DNA from: Actinoplanes sp. TBRC 11911
GTDB lineage: Bacteria; Actinomycetota; Actinomycetes; Mycobacteriales; Micromonosporaceae
Direction: 5' to 3'
Assembly: GCF_012933445.1 (NCBI RefSeq)
Contig: NZ_JABBNC010000010.1
Location: forward strand, 62,001 to 126,000
Length of the DNA: 64,000 bases
The position numbers were made by a program, and so were the translations under genes. The notes below the pieces were generated by a model, which was not told the DNA's origin, did not search any database, and saw only the letters and a program-made list of their open reading frames with translations. Shown here piece after piece: positions 42,574 through 50,784 of the stretch; position 1 is the first letter of the stretch; each line of letters starts with the position of its first letter.

Positions 42574-43110
42574 ATGCAGAACGATCTGGTCGTCGAGTCG
42601 TGGGGCGTGATCACCGCCTTTCTCGAGCCGCACGGCCTGCTCGACCGCCTGGGCCCGCCGGCCACCGCCGGGGACCTCGCCGCCGCCGCCGAGGTGGCCG
42701 GTCCGCTGCCGGCCGAACTGGCCCGCTGGTGGAGCCTGACGTCCGGCGCGAGCCTGACGTTGCTGCCGCCCGGCCATGTCCCGTACGCCGTGCCGGCCGC
42801 CCTCAGCGTCCGCAAGTCCCACGTGGACGTCCCCGTGCCGGGCGAGAGCGCTCCGGCCGGCACCCCGCGCCGCGTCGGGTGGCTGCCCCAGTGGCTGCCG
42901 ATAGCGTCCGACGGCCTGTTCGTGGACCTGCGGGCCGGTGCCGCCCGCGGGTGCGTGGGCCGGGCCACCTCGTCGCTGGCGTTCGGCGGACCGCGCTGGA
43001 TCAGCGTGGGAGCGATGCTGCTGGCCGTCGCCGACGCCATCCGCGACGACCACCCGGTGGACGGCTGGAAAATCACGGCGGACGACTCCGGAGTCGCGTG
43101 GATCCGCTGA
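42574..43110 (+). CDS. SMI1/KNR4-like protein
   Basis: 178 residues from an ATG at 42574. The sequence ELARWWSLTSGASLTLLPPGHVPY, then WLPIASDGLFVDLRAG, ending ADAIRDD and GWKITADDSGVAWIR, follows the SMI1/KNR4 (SUKH) pattern. Such domains often act as immunity proteins against contact-dependent toxins or as regulatory scaffolds. No toxin gene is adjacent, so either role is possible. Confidence 0.7.
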   Translation: MQNDLVVESWGVITAFLEPHGLLDRLGPPATAGDLAAAAEVAGPLPAELARWWSLTSGASLTLLPPGHVPYAVPAALSVRKSHVDVPVPGESAPAGTPRRVGWLPQWLPIASDGLFVDLRAGAARGCVGRATSSLAFGGPRWISVGAMLLAVADAIRDDHPVDGWKITADDSGVAWIR

Positions 43111-43167
43111 AGCCCCGCATTGTAGGCCGCGGTCACGAGCCACATTGTTACCGGTGCGAATCAAGCC

Positions 43168-43185
43168 ACTTACCTCCATGTAAGT
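43168..43185. promoter_or_regulatory. Palindrome upstream of MFS gene
   Basis: ACTTAC-N6-GTAAGT is a perfect 6-bp inverted repeat about 100 bp before the MFS start. It resembles a TetR- or MarR-type operator; no regulator gene is adjacent, so the cognate protein would be encoded elsewhere. Confidence 0.55.
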
Positions 43186-43283
43186 AGCTAAACCCCCATT
43201 TGGAGCCATGTCGCGGAACGGGGACGCTCGCAACCGTACGGCCGGAGAGGGCGGCCGGAATGTCTTCGCACTGGGGGGGAACC

Positions 43284-44762
43284 ATGGCGAGATCCAAGAA
43301 TATTCTTTGGATCGTGCTGATCGCACAATTCATGGTCGTGCTCGACGCGACCATCGTGACGGTGTCTTTGCCGTCAATGGACACCGGATTGCACTTCGAC
43401 AGTTCGACACAATTGCAGTGGGTCATCAACGCCTACACGCTGCTGTTCGGAGGCTTCCTGCTGTTCGGCGGCCGGGCCGGTGACCTGCTCGGCCGGCGCA
43501 CGCTGTTCATCGTCGGCCTGGTGGTGTTCGGCGGGGCGTCGCTGGTCAACGGGTTCGCGCAGAACCCGGAGACGCTGATCGTCGGCCGCGCGGTGCAGGG
43601 CCTGGGCGGCGCGCTCGTGTCGCCGGCCGTGTTGTCGATCATCATGGTCACGTTCGAGTCGATGGGTGAGCGGGCCAAGGCGTTCGGCCTGTTCAGCGCG
43701 GTCACCGCGTCCGGCGGCGGAGCCGGCATCCTGGCCGGTGGCATCCTGACCGAATGGCTGAGCTGGCGAGCCATCTTCCTGGTGAACGTGCCGATCGCCG
43801 CGATCGCCATCATCGGCGCGCTGCGGATCGTGCCGAACAGCCGGGCCCAGGTCGAGGGCCGCAAACGGCTCGACGTGCCCGGGGCGGTCACCATCACGGC
43901 CGGTCTGCTGCTGCTGGTCTACGGCGTCGTGAACGCCGCCAACTGGGGCTGGAGCTCGGGCAAGGTCTGGGCGTACGTCGGTGCCGCGGCGGTACTGATC
44001 GTGGCGTTCTTCGTCATCGAGGCGGTGTCCAAGCAGCCGCTGGTGCGCCTGGGCATCTTCAAGGTCCGGCCGCTGGGCGTCTCGAACCTGTCGATGATGC
44101 TGTTCATGGCGGGTCTGTTCGTGAACATGTTCTTCCTGCCGCTCTACCTGGCGCAGATCAAGGGCTACAGCGCGATCGAGATCGGCCTGGCCTACCTGCC
44201 GTGGCCGGTGATCATGGCGGCGTCGAGCACGGTGGCGCAGAAGGTCATGGGCAAGTTCGGGCCGAAGCACCTGATGTGGATCGGCCTGCTCATCACCGCG
44301 GCCGGCATGTTCATGTTCAGCCAGCAGAGCCCGACCGACTCGTACGCGGCCGGTGTGCTGCCCGGTGTGATCCTGACCGCGATCGGCGCCGGCTTCGCCT
44401 GGGGCGGCCTGTTCCTGGTGTCGTCGGTCGGCGTCAAGCCCGAGGAGGCCGGCCTCGCGGGCGGGCTCATCAACACCTCGCAGCAGCTGGGCGTCGCGGT
44501 CGGTCTGGCCGTGCTCAGCTCGGTGGCCGCGGCCCACACGAAGAGCCTGACCGCGACCGGCGTCGCCGCCAGCGACGCCCTGACCAAGGGCTGGGACCGC
44601 AGCTACATGATCGCCGCGGTGATCCTGGTGGTCGGTGCCGCGTCGGTCCTGCTCGGACTGCGCTCCGCCGACGGACGGCACGCTCCGGCGCCCGCCGCCG
44701 TCGCCGAGCCCGAGGTGGAGACCGTTCCGTCGGTTCCGCTCGAGCCGGTGCTGGGCGACTGA
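43284..44762 (+). CDS. MFS drug-efflux transporter (DHA2, 14 TMS)
   Basis: 492 residues from an ATG at 43284, preceded by GGGGGGAA. Fourteen hydrophobic segments; AQFMVVLDATIVTVSLPSM, GRAGDLLGRRTLFIVGL and GRAVQGLGGALVSPAVLSII are typical. The C-terminal 25 residues are Ala/Pro/Glu-rich and cytoplasmic. It is a single gene downstream of a palindrome. Confidence 0.9.
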   Translation: MARSKNILWIVLIAQFMVVLDATIVTVSLPSMDTGLHFDSSTQLQWVINAYTLLFGGFLLFGGRAGDLLGRRTLFIVGLVVFGGASLVNGFAQNPETLIVGRAVQGLGGALVSPAVLSIIMVTFESMGERAKAFGLFSAVTASGGGAGILAGGILTEWLSWRAIFLVNVPIAAIAIIGALRIVPNSRAQVEGRKRLDVPGAVTITAGLLLLVYGVVNAANWGWSSGKVWAYVGAAAVLIVAFFVIEAVSKQPLVRLGIFKVRPLGVSNLSMMLFMAGLFVNMFFLPLYLAQIKGYSAIEIGLAYLPWPVIMAASSTVAQKVMGKFGPKHLMWIGLLITAAGMFMFSQQSPTDSYAAGVLPGVILTAIGAGFAWGGLFLVSSVGVKPEEAGLAGGLINTSQQLGVAVGLAVLSSVAAAHTKSLTATGVAASDALTKGWDRSYMIAAVILVVGAASVLLGLRSADGRHAPAPAAVAEPEVETVPSVPLEPVLGD

Positions 44763-44915
44763 TCGATCCGGCGGTGGGGGTGACGTTGTTCACCCCCACC
44801 GCCGGGCACCACGATGCGCGGCGGCGGTTCGCGGTTGCGTTTCGCCGCCGCCGTTCGTCGTTCGCCGCCATTCGTCGTTCGCCGCTGTCGTTGTCGCTGT
44901 GAAGGAGCGTGCTCG

Positions 44916-45596
44916 ATGCCCGCCGACACCCGAGACTCGTTCATGCTGCACACGATGCTGCGGCGCGAGTTCGCGGCGCTGCCCGACCTGGTGCGCGCCG
45001 TCACCCGCGGGAACGTGGAACGCGCGCAGGTGGTCGCCGACCACCTGGAGTTCCTGGTCGGCGTCCTCATCGGCCACCACCGGGCCGAGGACGAGCGGAT
45101 CTGGCCGGCCCTCGCGGACCGGGCGGGCGCGCAGCTCGACGCGATCCCGGAGACCATGCGCCAGCAGCACGCCTGCATCGAGGAGCTGTCCGACCAGGTC
45201 ATGACGACCGCCGACGGATGGTGCCGGGACAACGCGAGCCCGGCACGGCGCGACATGCTGGCCGAATCGCTCGACGCGCTGGTCGAGCTCCTCCACGAGC
45301 ACATGGCGATGGAGGAGGTCACCGCGATTCCGCTGGCCGGGTGCCACCTCAGCGACGCCGAGTGGGCCGAGATGGGCTCCTACGCCGCCGCCGGGATGCC
45401 GGGCGGAACGATGGACCTGATCTTCGGGATGACCCTGTACGAGGCGGCACCGCAGGACGTGACGGCGGTCCTGTCCGGGTTGCCGCCGGTGCTGCGGGCG
45501 ATCCTGGTCGACGAGGCCCGGCGGGTGTACGCCGACTACGCGACGCACATCCACGGCACCGCCACCCCGCAGCGGAGCCGGCCGGTGCGCTCGTAA
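44916..45596 (+). CDS. Hemerythrin-like HHE domain protein
   Basis: 226 residues from an ATG at 44916 with GAAGGAG upstream. Iron-ligand positions of a hemerythrin-like four-helix bundle are visible: LHTMLRREFAAL, FLVGVLIGHHRAEDERIWPAL, RQQHACIEEL and ELLHEHMAMEEVTAIPL. Actinobacterial relatives respond to oxygen or nitrosative stress. Its leader (44820-44890) is made of short TTCGTCGTTCGCCGCC-like repeats. Confidence 0.85.
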   Translation: MPADTRDSFMLHTMLRREFAALPDLVRAVTRGNVERAQVVADHLEFLVGVLIGHHRAEDERIWPALADRAGAQLDAIPETMRQQHACIEELSDQVMTTADGWCRDNASPARRDMLAESLDALVELLHEHMAMEEVTAIPLAGCHLSDAEWAEMGSYAAAGMPGGTMDLIFGMTLYEAAPQDVTAVLSGLPPVLRAILVDEARRVYADYATHIHGTATPQRSRPVRS

Positions 45597-45679
45597 CGCG
45601 GTGGCGCGTGCGTCGCGCTACGGCCGTTCGCGGCAGTTGGCCGCGGGTGCGTGCCAGGGGCGGGGCTTCTTGCGGGTGG

Positions 45680-46099
45680 TTACTCCTTGTCCCGTACCCG
45701 CAGAATTTCTAATGTTCGCTGGTCGGGGTCGCCGCACAGGTGGCTGATCACCTGGTTGAACGGGGCCGGGTCGTCGGCCGCGGCGGCGAACAGCGTCATC
45801 GACGAGCAGAGCTTCAGGTCGTCGGGGTAGCCGAAGATCTCGGTGGCGGACTTCGTCGCGTCGTGCAGGAGCGTGGCGCAGTCGAGCAGGCGCGGGCCCA
45901 GAATCGGGTGGGCCAGGTAGGCGCGGGCCTCGGCCAGGTCGCGGATCGCGTAGTGCTGGGCGGTCGGGCTGGAGCCCAGGCCGGCGATCTGCGGGAAGAT
46001 GAACCACATCCAGTGGGTGCGCTTGCTGCCGGCGGCGATCTCGGCGCGCGCCCGGTCGTAGGTGTCGTGCTGTGCGTCGACGAAACGGTCCAGGCTCAC
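45680..46099 (-). CDS. DUF1810 family protein
   Basis: 139 residues from a GTG at 46099 (VSLDRFVDAQHDTYDRARAEI), with AAGGTGAG upstream; another GTG lies three codons earlier. The signature HWMWFIFPQIAGLGSSPTAQHYAIRDLAEARAYL is diagnostic of DUF1810, a helical family related to calpastatin-named bacterial proteins. No biochemical role is established. It is divergent from the DinB-like gene. Confidence 0.88.
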   Translation of the reverse strand: MSLDRFVDAQHDTYDRARAEIAAGSKRTHWMWFIFPQIAGLGSSPTAQHYAIRDLAEARAYLAHPILGPRLLDCATLLHDATKSATEIFGYPDDLKLCSSMTLFAAAADDPAPFNQVISHLCGDPDQRTLEILRVRDKE

Positions 46100-46131
46100 C
46101 GGTCTCACCTTAGTGCGCGACCATGGTCGGC

Positions 46132-46677
46132 ATGGATTATCGCCGGACGTTCCGTTCCTCCGCCGTGTCGTTTGTCGACCTGGTCTCGCGGGTGCCTGAT
46201 GATCGCTGGGCGGAGCCGGGGCTGCGGGAGCTTGCCGGGCAAACCGTGAGTTCGGCGCTGGGGCAGGTGCCCGTGGTGCTGGCCGAGCCGGCCGCCGAGA
46301 TCGTGGTGGACGCGCCGGAGGCGTATTTCGCGGGCGGGGTCCCGGCCGTGACCGCCATGCAGGACGTCCGCCTTGCCGGGGAGCTCGCGGGGCGGGCCAC
46401 CCAGGCGCTCGCCGCGGCCGGGGACGACGACGTCGTGACGACCCCGGCCGGCGGGATGCGGGTCCGCGACTGGATTCCGACGCGGACGCTCGAACTCGTG
46501 GTGCACGGGATGGACGTGGCGCGGGCCGCCGGCCTCGAGGTGGCCTTCGCGGCCGAGGCGATCGAGGAGGTCGCGCTGGTGGCCGCGCGGGCCGCCGTCC
46601 GGGGCGGGGACGCCGCGGTGCTGCTGCGGGCGCTGACCGGACGGGGGTCGCTGCCGTCCTCCTACTCAGTTCTGTGA
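46132..46677 (+). CDS. DinB/mycothiol-dependent maleylpyruvate isomerase-like protein
   Basis: 181 residues from the ATG at 46132 (an ATG at 46123 is also possible). A helical-bundle protein with FVDLVSRVPDDRWAEPGLREL at the N-terminus and ELVVHGMDVARAAG in the third helix, the region that holds a metal His in the mycothiol-dependent (MDMPI/TIGR03083) proteins of actinobacteria. One first-helix His usually seen is not obvious, so catalytic capacity is uncertain. It overlaps the SRPBCC gene by 12 bp. Confidence 0.65.
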   Translation: MDYRRTFRSSAVSFVDLVSRVPDDRWAEPGLRELAGQTVSSALGQVPVVLAEPAAEIVVDAPEAYFAGGVPAVTAMQDVRLAGELAGRATQALAAAGDDDVVTTPAGGMRVRDWIPTRTLELVVHGMDVARAAGLEVAFAAEAIEEVALVAARAAVRGGDAAVLLRALTGRGSLPSSYSVL

Positions 46678-47130
46678 CAGCTTCGCCAGGTAGTCGTCGA
46701 GCGCCCGGTACGAGGCCTCGGCGCCCTCCTCCATGCCGGACTGCAGCATGCCGTCGCGGTCGGCCTGGGAGTCGAACGTGGACGTGGCGGTCACCGTGGT
46801 GCGTCCGTTCTCCTCGGTGAAGACGTAGCGCTCGACGCAGATGTGGCCGGCCATCGGCTCGTACTCGAACGTCCAGGTGAAACCGTCCGGCGGGTTGATC
46901 TCGCGGAACTCGCCGCGGAACGCGTGCTCGCCGTCGCCGGCCTTCTCCACGAAACGCCACTTGCCGCCGACCCGGAAGTCGATCTCGACGTCGAGCGGGT
47001 TGCCGCGGCCCCACCAGTGGCGGATGTGGTCGGCCTCGGTGTGCGCGGCGAAGACCAGCTCGCGCGGGGCGTCGAAGGTACGCGACATCTGGATGCTCAG
47101 GTCGCCGGGGGTGGTGACGGTGATGCTCAT
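46666..47130 (-). CDS. SRPBCC domain protein (AHSA1-like)
   Basis: 154 residues from an ATG at 47130 that overlaps the ArsR stop by 4 bp. The START-like fold of the Aha1/AHSA1 group is clear: MSRTFDAPRELVFAAHTEADHIRHWWG, DFRVGGKWRFV, GEFREINPPDGFTWTFEYE and the final helix GMEEGAEASYRALDDYL. These proteins bind hydrophobic ligands and are very often coupled to an ArsR repressor, as here; the pair's ligand is unknown. Confidence 0.9.
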   Translation of the reverse strand: MSITVTTPGDLSIQMSRTFDAPRELVFAAHTEADHIRHWWGRGNPLDVEIDFRVGGKWRFVEKAGDGEHAFRGEFREINPPDGFTWTFEYEPMAGHICVERYVFTEENGRTTVTATSTFDSQADRDGMLQSGMEEGAEASYRALDDYLAKLSQN

Positions 47131-47456
47131 GGTGTCTCCTTCTGCAGATCGTTCAGGTATTGGCCGAGCGCGTCGTAGCGCTCCTCCCACAACCGCCGGT
47201 ACTGCTCCACCCACGTGGACACCGACTGCAGCGCGGCCGGGACGATCCGGCAGCGCCGCCACTGCGCCTCGCGGGTGCGGGTGATCAGGCCGGCGGTCTC
47301 CAGCACGTTCAGGTGCTTGGACACCGCCTGCGGGGTGATCGGGAAGGCGGCGGCGAGCTCCCCCGCCGTCGCGTCGGAACTGGCCAGCCGCGCGAGGATC
47401 GCCCGGCGGGTCGGGTCGGCGAGTGCGGCGAAGACGCCGTCGATCGGATCGGGCAT
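47127..47456 (-). CDS. ArsR family repressor
   Basis: 109 residues from the ATG at 47456. The winged helix is VFAALADPTRRAILARLASSDATAGELAAAFPITPQAVSKHLNVLETAGLI. The metal Cys residues of true ArsR sensors are absent, consistent with the group paired with AHSA1-like proteins. Upstream is the near-palindromic ATCAACTGAT, about 20 bp from the start, a candidate autoregulatory site. Confidence 0.9.
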   Translation of the reverse strand: MPDPIDGVFAALADPTRRAILARLASSDATAGELAAAFPITPQAVSKHLNVLETAGLITRTREAQWRRCRIVPAALQSVSTWVEQYRRLWEERYDALGQYLNDLQKETP

Positions 47457-47534
47457 GCTCTCAACCACCTGGTTTATCAACTGATGGGTTTAGATTACCC
47501 GGCGCGGTGGTCAGGTCAAGAGCCCGGGAAAAGG

Positions 47535-49088
47535 TCAGACACCCATGGGGTACGTCTCGGGTTCGTGCACGTCCACGTGGTGCGTGTGTAGTGGCCGCAC
47601 CGCCCGCGTCTCGTCGAACCAGAGGAAGGCGTCGTAGCGGTCGCCCAGCACGGACGGGACGTAGTTGCCCCAGGCCTCGCGCTCCGGCCGGTACACGACA
47701 CCGATCGCGCGGTGCGCCAGCTCGTCGACGAGCAGGTCCGGGCGCTGCCCCAGCGGCGGGACGACGAACAGGGCGCGCTCCGGGGCCTCGGCGTGCAGAA
47801 TGTCCTCGATGGATCCGGGGCGTCCGGGTGGCACCCCCATGACCTCCATCGGCGCACCCCACTGCCGGCCAGCGACGACCGTGCCGTGGTGGCTGCCGAG
47901 CCCGACGAGCAGGACGCGGTCCCTCCCGAACCGCCCACGGGCCAGCGAGCCGAGCGTCACCTCCCCGAACTTCGCCTGGTCGGTGGCCTGCGCGTCGCCC
48001 ACGTGGGTGTTGTGCGCCCAGACGACCGCCTTGGAGTCCGGGCCGTAGTGGTCGAGCAGCCGCGCGAGGGTGGCGTCCATGTGGCGGTCGCGCACGTTCC
48101 AGGAGCGCGGCCCGCCGTCCATCAGCGCCCGGTAGTAGTGCTCCGCGCCGGCCACGACTTCGGCGTTCTGCCAGACGTCGAGGTCACGCCCCCGCAGGTC
48201 GATGAGCATCCGGACGGCTGTCTCCTCGCAACTGGCGCCGTGCACCCGGGTGGCGTAGGCGTAGGCGTTCAGATCTTCCCCGTACGCCCGAAAGCAGTGA
48301 TAGGCCCGCATGGCAGCCGGGATCCGGTCCGGTTCGTGCTCACGCACCCAGGTGAGCACAAGCCGCAGCGACTCCCACAGCGAGTACACGTCAAGCCCAT
48401 GAAACCCGACCCCCCGCCCTACTTCCCGTTTCCCGCGTTCCCCGCGTGCGCCCTGTTCCTGCCGTTCCCCGCGTGCGCCCCGTTCCTGCCGTTCCCCGCG
48501 TGCGCCCCGTTCCTGCCGTTCGCCCCATTCCTCGCGTTCCGCGCGTTCCTCCCGTGCGCCCTGTTCGTCGCGTTGCCCGCGCTCGTGCCATTCCCCGCGT
48601 CCGTGCCGTTCCCTTTCCCCGCGCTCCTCTGGTCCCTGCCGTTCTTCCCGCTCCTCCCGTTCCACCCACGCGTGTCGTTCCGCGCCTTCCCCTTTTAGCT
48701 CCGGCACCCATTTTTCACGATTTTTCGCGTTAAATCGGGCGAGCCAGCAGCCGAAATCCACGACTTCTTCGTTGGCCCACATCCAGGTGGGCCAACGCTC
48801 ATACGCGTGCAGCGCCGACCGCGGATCCCCACGCTCCCCTTTGACGGCCGCCCCGACCCGCTCGCAGTCCGGCCAGTCCCCTTCTACCGCCACAAACGAG
48901 AACCCGGCCTCCTTAATCAGCCGCCGGGTAAGCAGGTCCCGCCATACATAAAACTCGTGCGTCCCGTGGCTGGCCTCGCCGATCATGACAACCCGGGCCC
49001 CACCCGCCCGCGCCACCAGAACGTCCAGGTCCTCCGCCCCCTGCAGCGGCCGCGCCATGGCCGCCACGTCACCCCCGTAATGGTGCAT
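47535..49088 (-). CDS. Erythromycin esterase family protein with a repeat-encoded insert
   Basis: 517 residues from an ATG at 49088 (an ATG at 49055, MARPLQGAEDLD, is also plausible). Motifs of the Ere-like superfamily are intact: VVMIGEASHGTHEFYVWRDLL, FVAVEGDWPDCERVG, VVWAHNTHVGDA and the late His/Glu set. Between about residues 131 and 226 is an Arg/Glu/Gly-rich stretch (RQERGARGE repeats) that normal members lack; AKNREKW runs straight into GLDVYSLWESL in relatives. The function of this family outside true macrolide esterases is unknown. Confidence 0.85.
   Translation of the reverse strand: MHHYGGDVAAMARPLQGAEDLDVLVARAGGARVVMIGEASHGTHEFYVWRDLLTRRLIKEAGFSFVAVEGDWPDCERVGAAVKGERGDPRSALHAYERWPTWMWANEEVVDFGCWLARFNAKNREKWVPELKGEGAERHAWVEREEREERQGPEERGERERHGRGEWHERGQRDEQGAREERAEREEWGERQERGARGERQERGARGERQEQGARGERGKREVGRGVGFHGLDVYSLWESLRLVLTWVREHEPDRIPAAMRAYHCFRAYGEDLNAYAYATRVHGASCEETAVRMLIDLRGRDLDVWQNAEVVAGAEHYYRALMDGGPRSWNVRDRHMDATLARLLDHYGPDSKAVVWAHNTHVGDAQATDQAKFGEVTLGSLARGRFGRDRVLLVGLGSHHGTVVAGRQWGAPMEVMGVPPGRPGSIEDILHAEAPERALFVVPPLGQRPDLLVDELAHRAIGVVYRPEREAWGNYVPSVLGDRYDAFLWFDETRAVRPLHTHHVDVHEPETYPMGV
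48411..48698. repeat. In-frame minisatellite inside the erythromycin esterase gene
   Basis: The core is three 27-bp units starting at 48437, 48464 and 48491; the last two are identical and the first differs by one base. On both sides are diverged 9- to 18-bp derivatives. All lengths are multiples of three, so the frame is kept, adding about 95 charged residues to the protein. Confidence 0.85.
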
Positions 49089-49169
49089 ATCCGACGCTTA
49101 CCCACCCCCACCCCGCACATACGTCGGACTTACCCCTCGCGCCCCAAGCGGCCCCGGCCACGGTCGTCG

Positions 49170-49430
49170 CGGATTCCACGATGTGGTCATTCCGGCTCAC
49201 ACTTTGGACATCCGCGCGACCTTGGAGAGTTACGCCCATATGTGAGCCATAAGTCTCCAAGGTCCACATCTAGGGCCGAGAAGGCGGTGAACAGGACCGG
49301 CATTTCGGGAGCAAAAGACTCTCCACAATGGAGAGACGTCCCACATTGCGGGCCCGGATCCACGATGTGGGCATCCGTCCCGAGGAGCGGGCGCAGGTCC
49401 CACATTGTGGACGCGGCTCGCACAACCTGC
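49170..49430. repeat. Cluster of CCAC...GTGG-like words around hairpin D
   Basis: Words include CCACGATGTGG (49178), CTCCACAATGGAG (49320), CCCACATTGCGGG (49341), CCACGATGTGGG (49361), CCCACATTGTGG (49401) and a weaker CACACTTTGGA (49198). The four on the right are spaced about 20-40 bp apart. Confidence 0.6.
49218..49264 (+). repeat. Dispersed hairpin element, copy D
   Basis: Arms GACCTTGGAGAGTT / AAGTCTCCAAGGTC (one mismatch) enclose ACGCCCATATGTGAGCCAT. Same orientation as copies A and C. Confidence 0.88.
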
Positions 49431-49580
49431 TTCGTGACCTGGGTGATCAAACTCGCAGCCGGGTCACGGGCCGCCTGCGCGGAGCCGAGTGGGGCGCCAG
49501 GTGCTTCCAATTCCTCCATATTTATCGGTTTTTGTGCATAAGTCGGGACATCAGATGGCGGGTGACCGAACAAACACGCC

Positions 49581-49672
49581 CGCCCGGGCGGGGCAGGCGG
49601 GGCGACCCGGCGGGCGAAGCCCCCGCCCGGGCGGGGCAGGCGGGCCGGGCGGGGCGACCCGGCGGGCGAAGC
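49581..49672. repeat. GC-rich direct duplication
   Basis: CGCCCGGGCGGGGCAGGCGG at 49581-49600 recurs at 49624-49643. Both are followed by GGCGACCCGGCGGGCGAAGC (the second after an extra GCCGGGC). The two copies form a tandem duplication of about 40-49 bp with potential to form very stable hairpins. Confidence 0.75.
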
Positions 49673-49862
49673 AATCAGCGCGGGCGAGGCGGGCGGCCCA
49701 GGGAAGCACTTGACCTCCAGATGAAGTGACAGGTGCGGGGAGACCGGGCAGGCCGGGCAAAACGGGCAGCAGCAGCCTTGGTCAACCGGGGTGATCTGGG
49801 CAAAGCGGGCTCAGCCGGCATTTCGTGACGAGGGCGGTCCGACAGGGCGGCTCGGCGGGACG

Positions 49863-49974
49863 CGCGGCCAGGGTGAGAGGCGCGGCCAGGGTGAGAGGCG
49901 CGGCCAGGGTGAGAGCCGCGGCCAGGGTGAGAGCCGCGGCCAGGGTGAGGCACGGCCAGGGTGAGGCGCGGGCA
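49863..49974. repeat. 18-bp tandem repeat
   Basis: About six copies of CGCGGCCAGGGTGAGAGG-type units start at 49863, 49881 and 49899 and continue with GC/CC changes; the last ones are shortened. On the minus strand they would encode a PWPRLS hexapeptide repeat, but there is no surrounding gene. Confidence 0.85.
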
Positions 49975-49993
49975 GTGACGCCGAAGGGCGGCG

Positions 49994-50020
49994 GTCAGGC
50001 ATAGCGGACTACCGTGCCGG
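49994..50020 (-). pseudogene. Duplicated 3' end of the RDD gene
   Basis: 27 bp match the RDD gene end (50072-50098) at 26 positions, 78 bp away in direct orientation. It includes the stop codon and would read AGTVVRYA-stop, so it looks like a remnant of a tandem duplication or slippage at the gene end. Confidence 0.6.
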
Positions 50021-50072
50021 CGAGGGGACCGGGCTGCCGAGCACCACGCGCGGGCAGTCGCCGCAGCGGCAG

Positions 50073-50513
50073 TCAGGCGTAGCGGACTACCGTGCCGGCC
50101 AGCTTGTCGTGCAAGGTGCGGCGGTCGGTGCCGAAGACCAGGAGCGCGTCGACGGCGAAGAAGACGCCGAACGTGACCGCGCTTAGCAGGCCGAACAGCA
50201 GGCCGTAGAGGACGAACTCGCGCATGAGCATGCGGCCGAAGTCGACCGGGGCGCCGGTCTGGGCGTCGGCCACCACCAAACCCAGGAGCTGCTTACCCGG
50301 GGTCTGGCCGTCCGACCATACGATCAGTGACCAGATCACGTAGCCGATACCCAGCGTCACCACGGCCAGGAGGATCTCCAGCAGGAACGCGCCGAGCCGG
50401 CCGGCCGGGGAGACCAGGCGCATCCCGGCCGCGGACGCTGGACCAGGAGCGGGCTGCGGCGTCATCAGCGAGGCGTAGGTCAGGTCGCGCAGCGGTTCCT
50501 GGGGCTGGCTCAT
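50073..50513 (-). CDS. RDD family membrane protein
   Basis: 146 residues from the ATG at 50513 (a TTG at 50522 is also open). After a Pro-rich cytoplasmic leader, the RDD domain has RLVSPAGRLGAFLLEILLAVVTLG, an internal SDGQTPGKQLLGL motif and two further membrane helices with FGVFFAVDALLVF, ending TLHDKLAGTVVRYA. RDD proteins are small membrane proteins; some are implicated in sodium/proton exchange, but most have no known role. Confidence 0.88.
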   Translation of the reverse strand: MSQPQEPLRDLTYASLMTPQPAPGPASAAGMRLVSPAGRLGAFLLEILLAVVTLGIGYVIWSLIVWSDGQTPGKQLLGLVVADAQTGAPVDFGRMLMREFVLYGLLFGLLSAVTFGVFFAVDALLVFGTDRRTLHDKLAGTVVRYA

Positions 50514-50676
50514 CGGCGGCAAGCCTTCCGTAAGGGTTCGGAGAATACAGAACGTTACGGAAAGTGGGCCCGGCGCATCAGCGACCGTTCGCTCGGCGCC
50601 GGGAAGCCGAACGGCCGACTGGAGACGGCAAAACGCCCGGCGGTGCCACTGCGGTGCCTGGCGGCGCCGAACGGAA

Positions 50677-50709
50677 GAAGCGCGCCCTCAACGGAAGAGG
50701 GCGCGCTTC
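50677..50709 (-). terminator. Strong hairpin downstream of DivIVA-like gene
   Basis: GAAGCGCGCCCTC-(7 nt)-GAGGGCGCGCTTC is a perfect 13-bp stem. Further copies of the arm GCGCGCTTC/ACGCGCTTTC lie at about 50725, 50748 and 50762, between here and the gene stop, so alternative stems can form. Confidence 0.75.
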
Positions 50710-50784
50710 AAAAGACCAAAACGCGCTTTCAACGGACAAAGACGCGCTTCAAAGCACGAGGGCGCGCTTCGAGCAAAACGAGGA

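Larger units (their letters stand above)
49089..50072. other. 984-bp repeat-rich gap
   Basis: No coding frame is supported. It holds hairpin copy D (49218-49264) amid CCAC...GTGG words (49170-49430), a GC-rich duplication (49581-49672), an 18-bp tandem repeat (about 49863-49974) and a copy of the RDD gene end (49994-50020). The region upstream of the esterase start presumably carries that gene's promoter. Confidence 0.7.

Noticed and set aside
49581..49672. Insertion-sequence ends in the GC-rich duplication
   Set aside because: No transposase frame, no terminal inverted repeats and no target duplication are visible; a local tandem duplication is enough.
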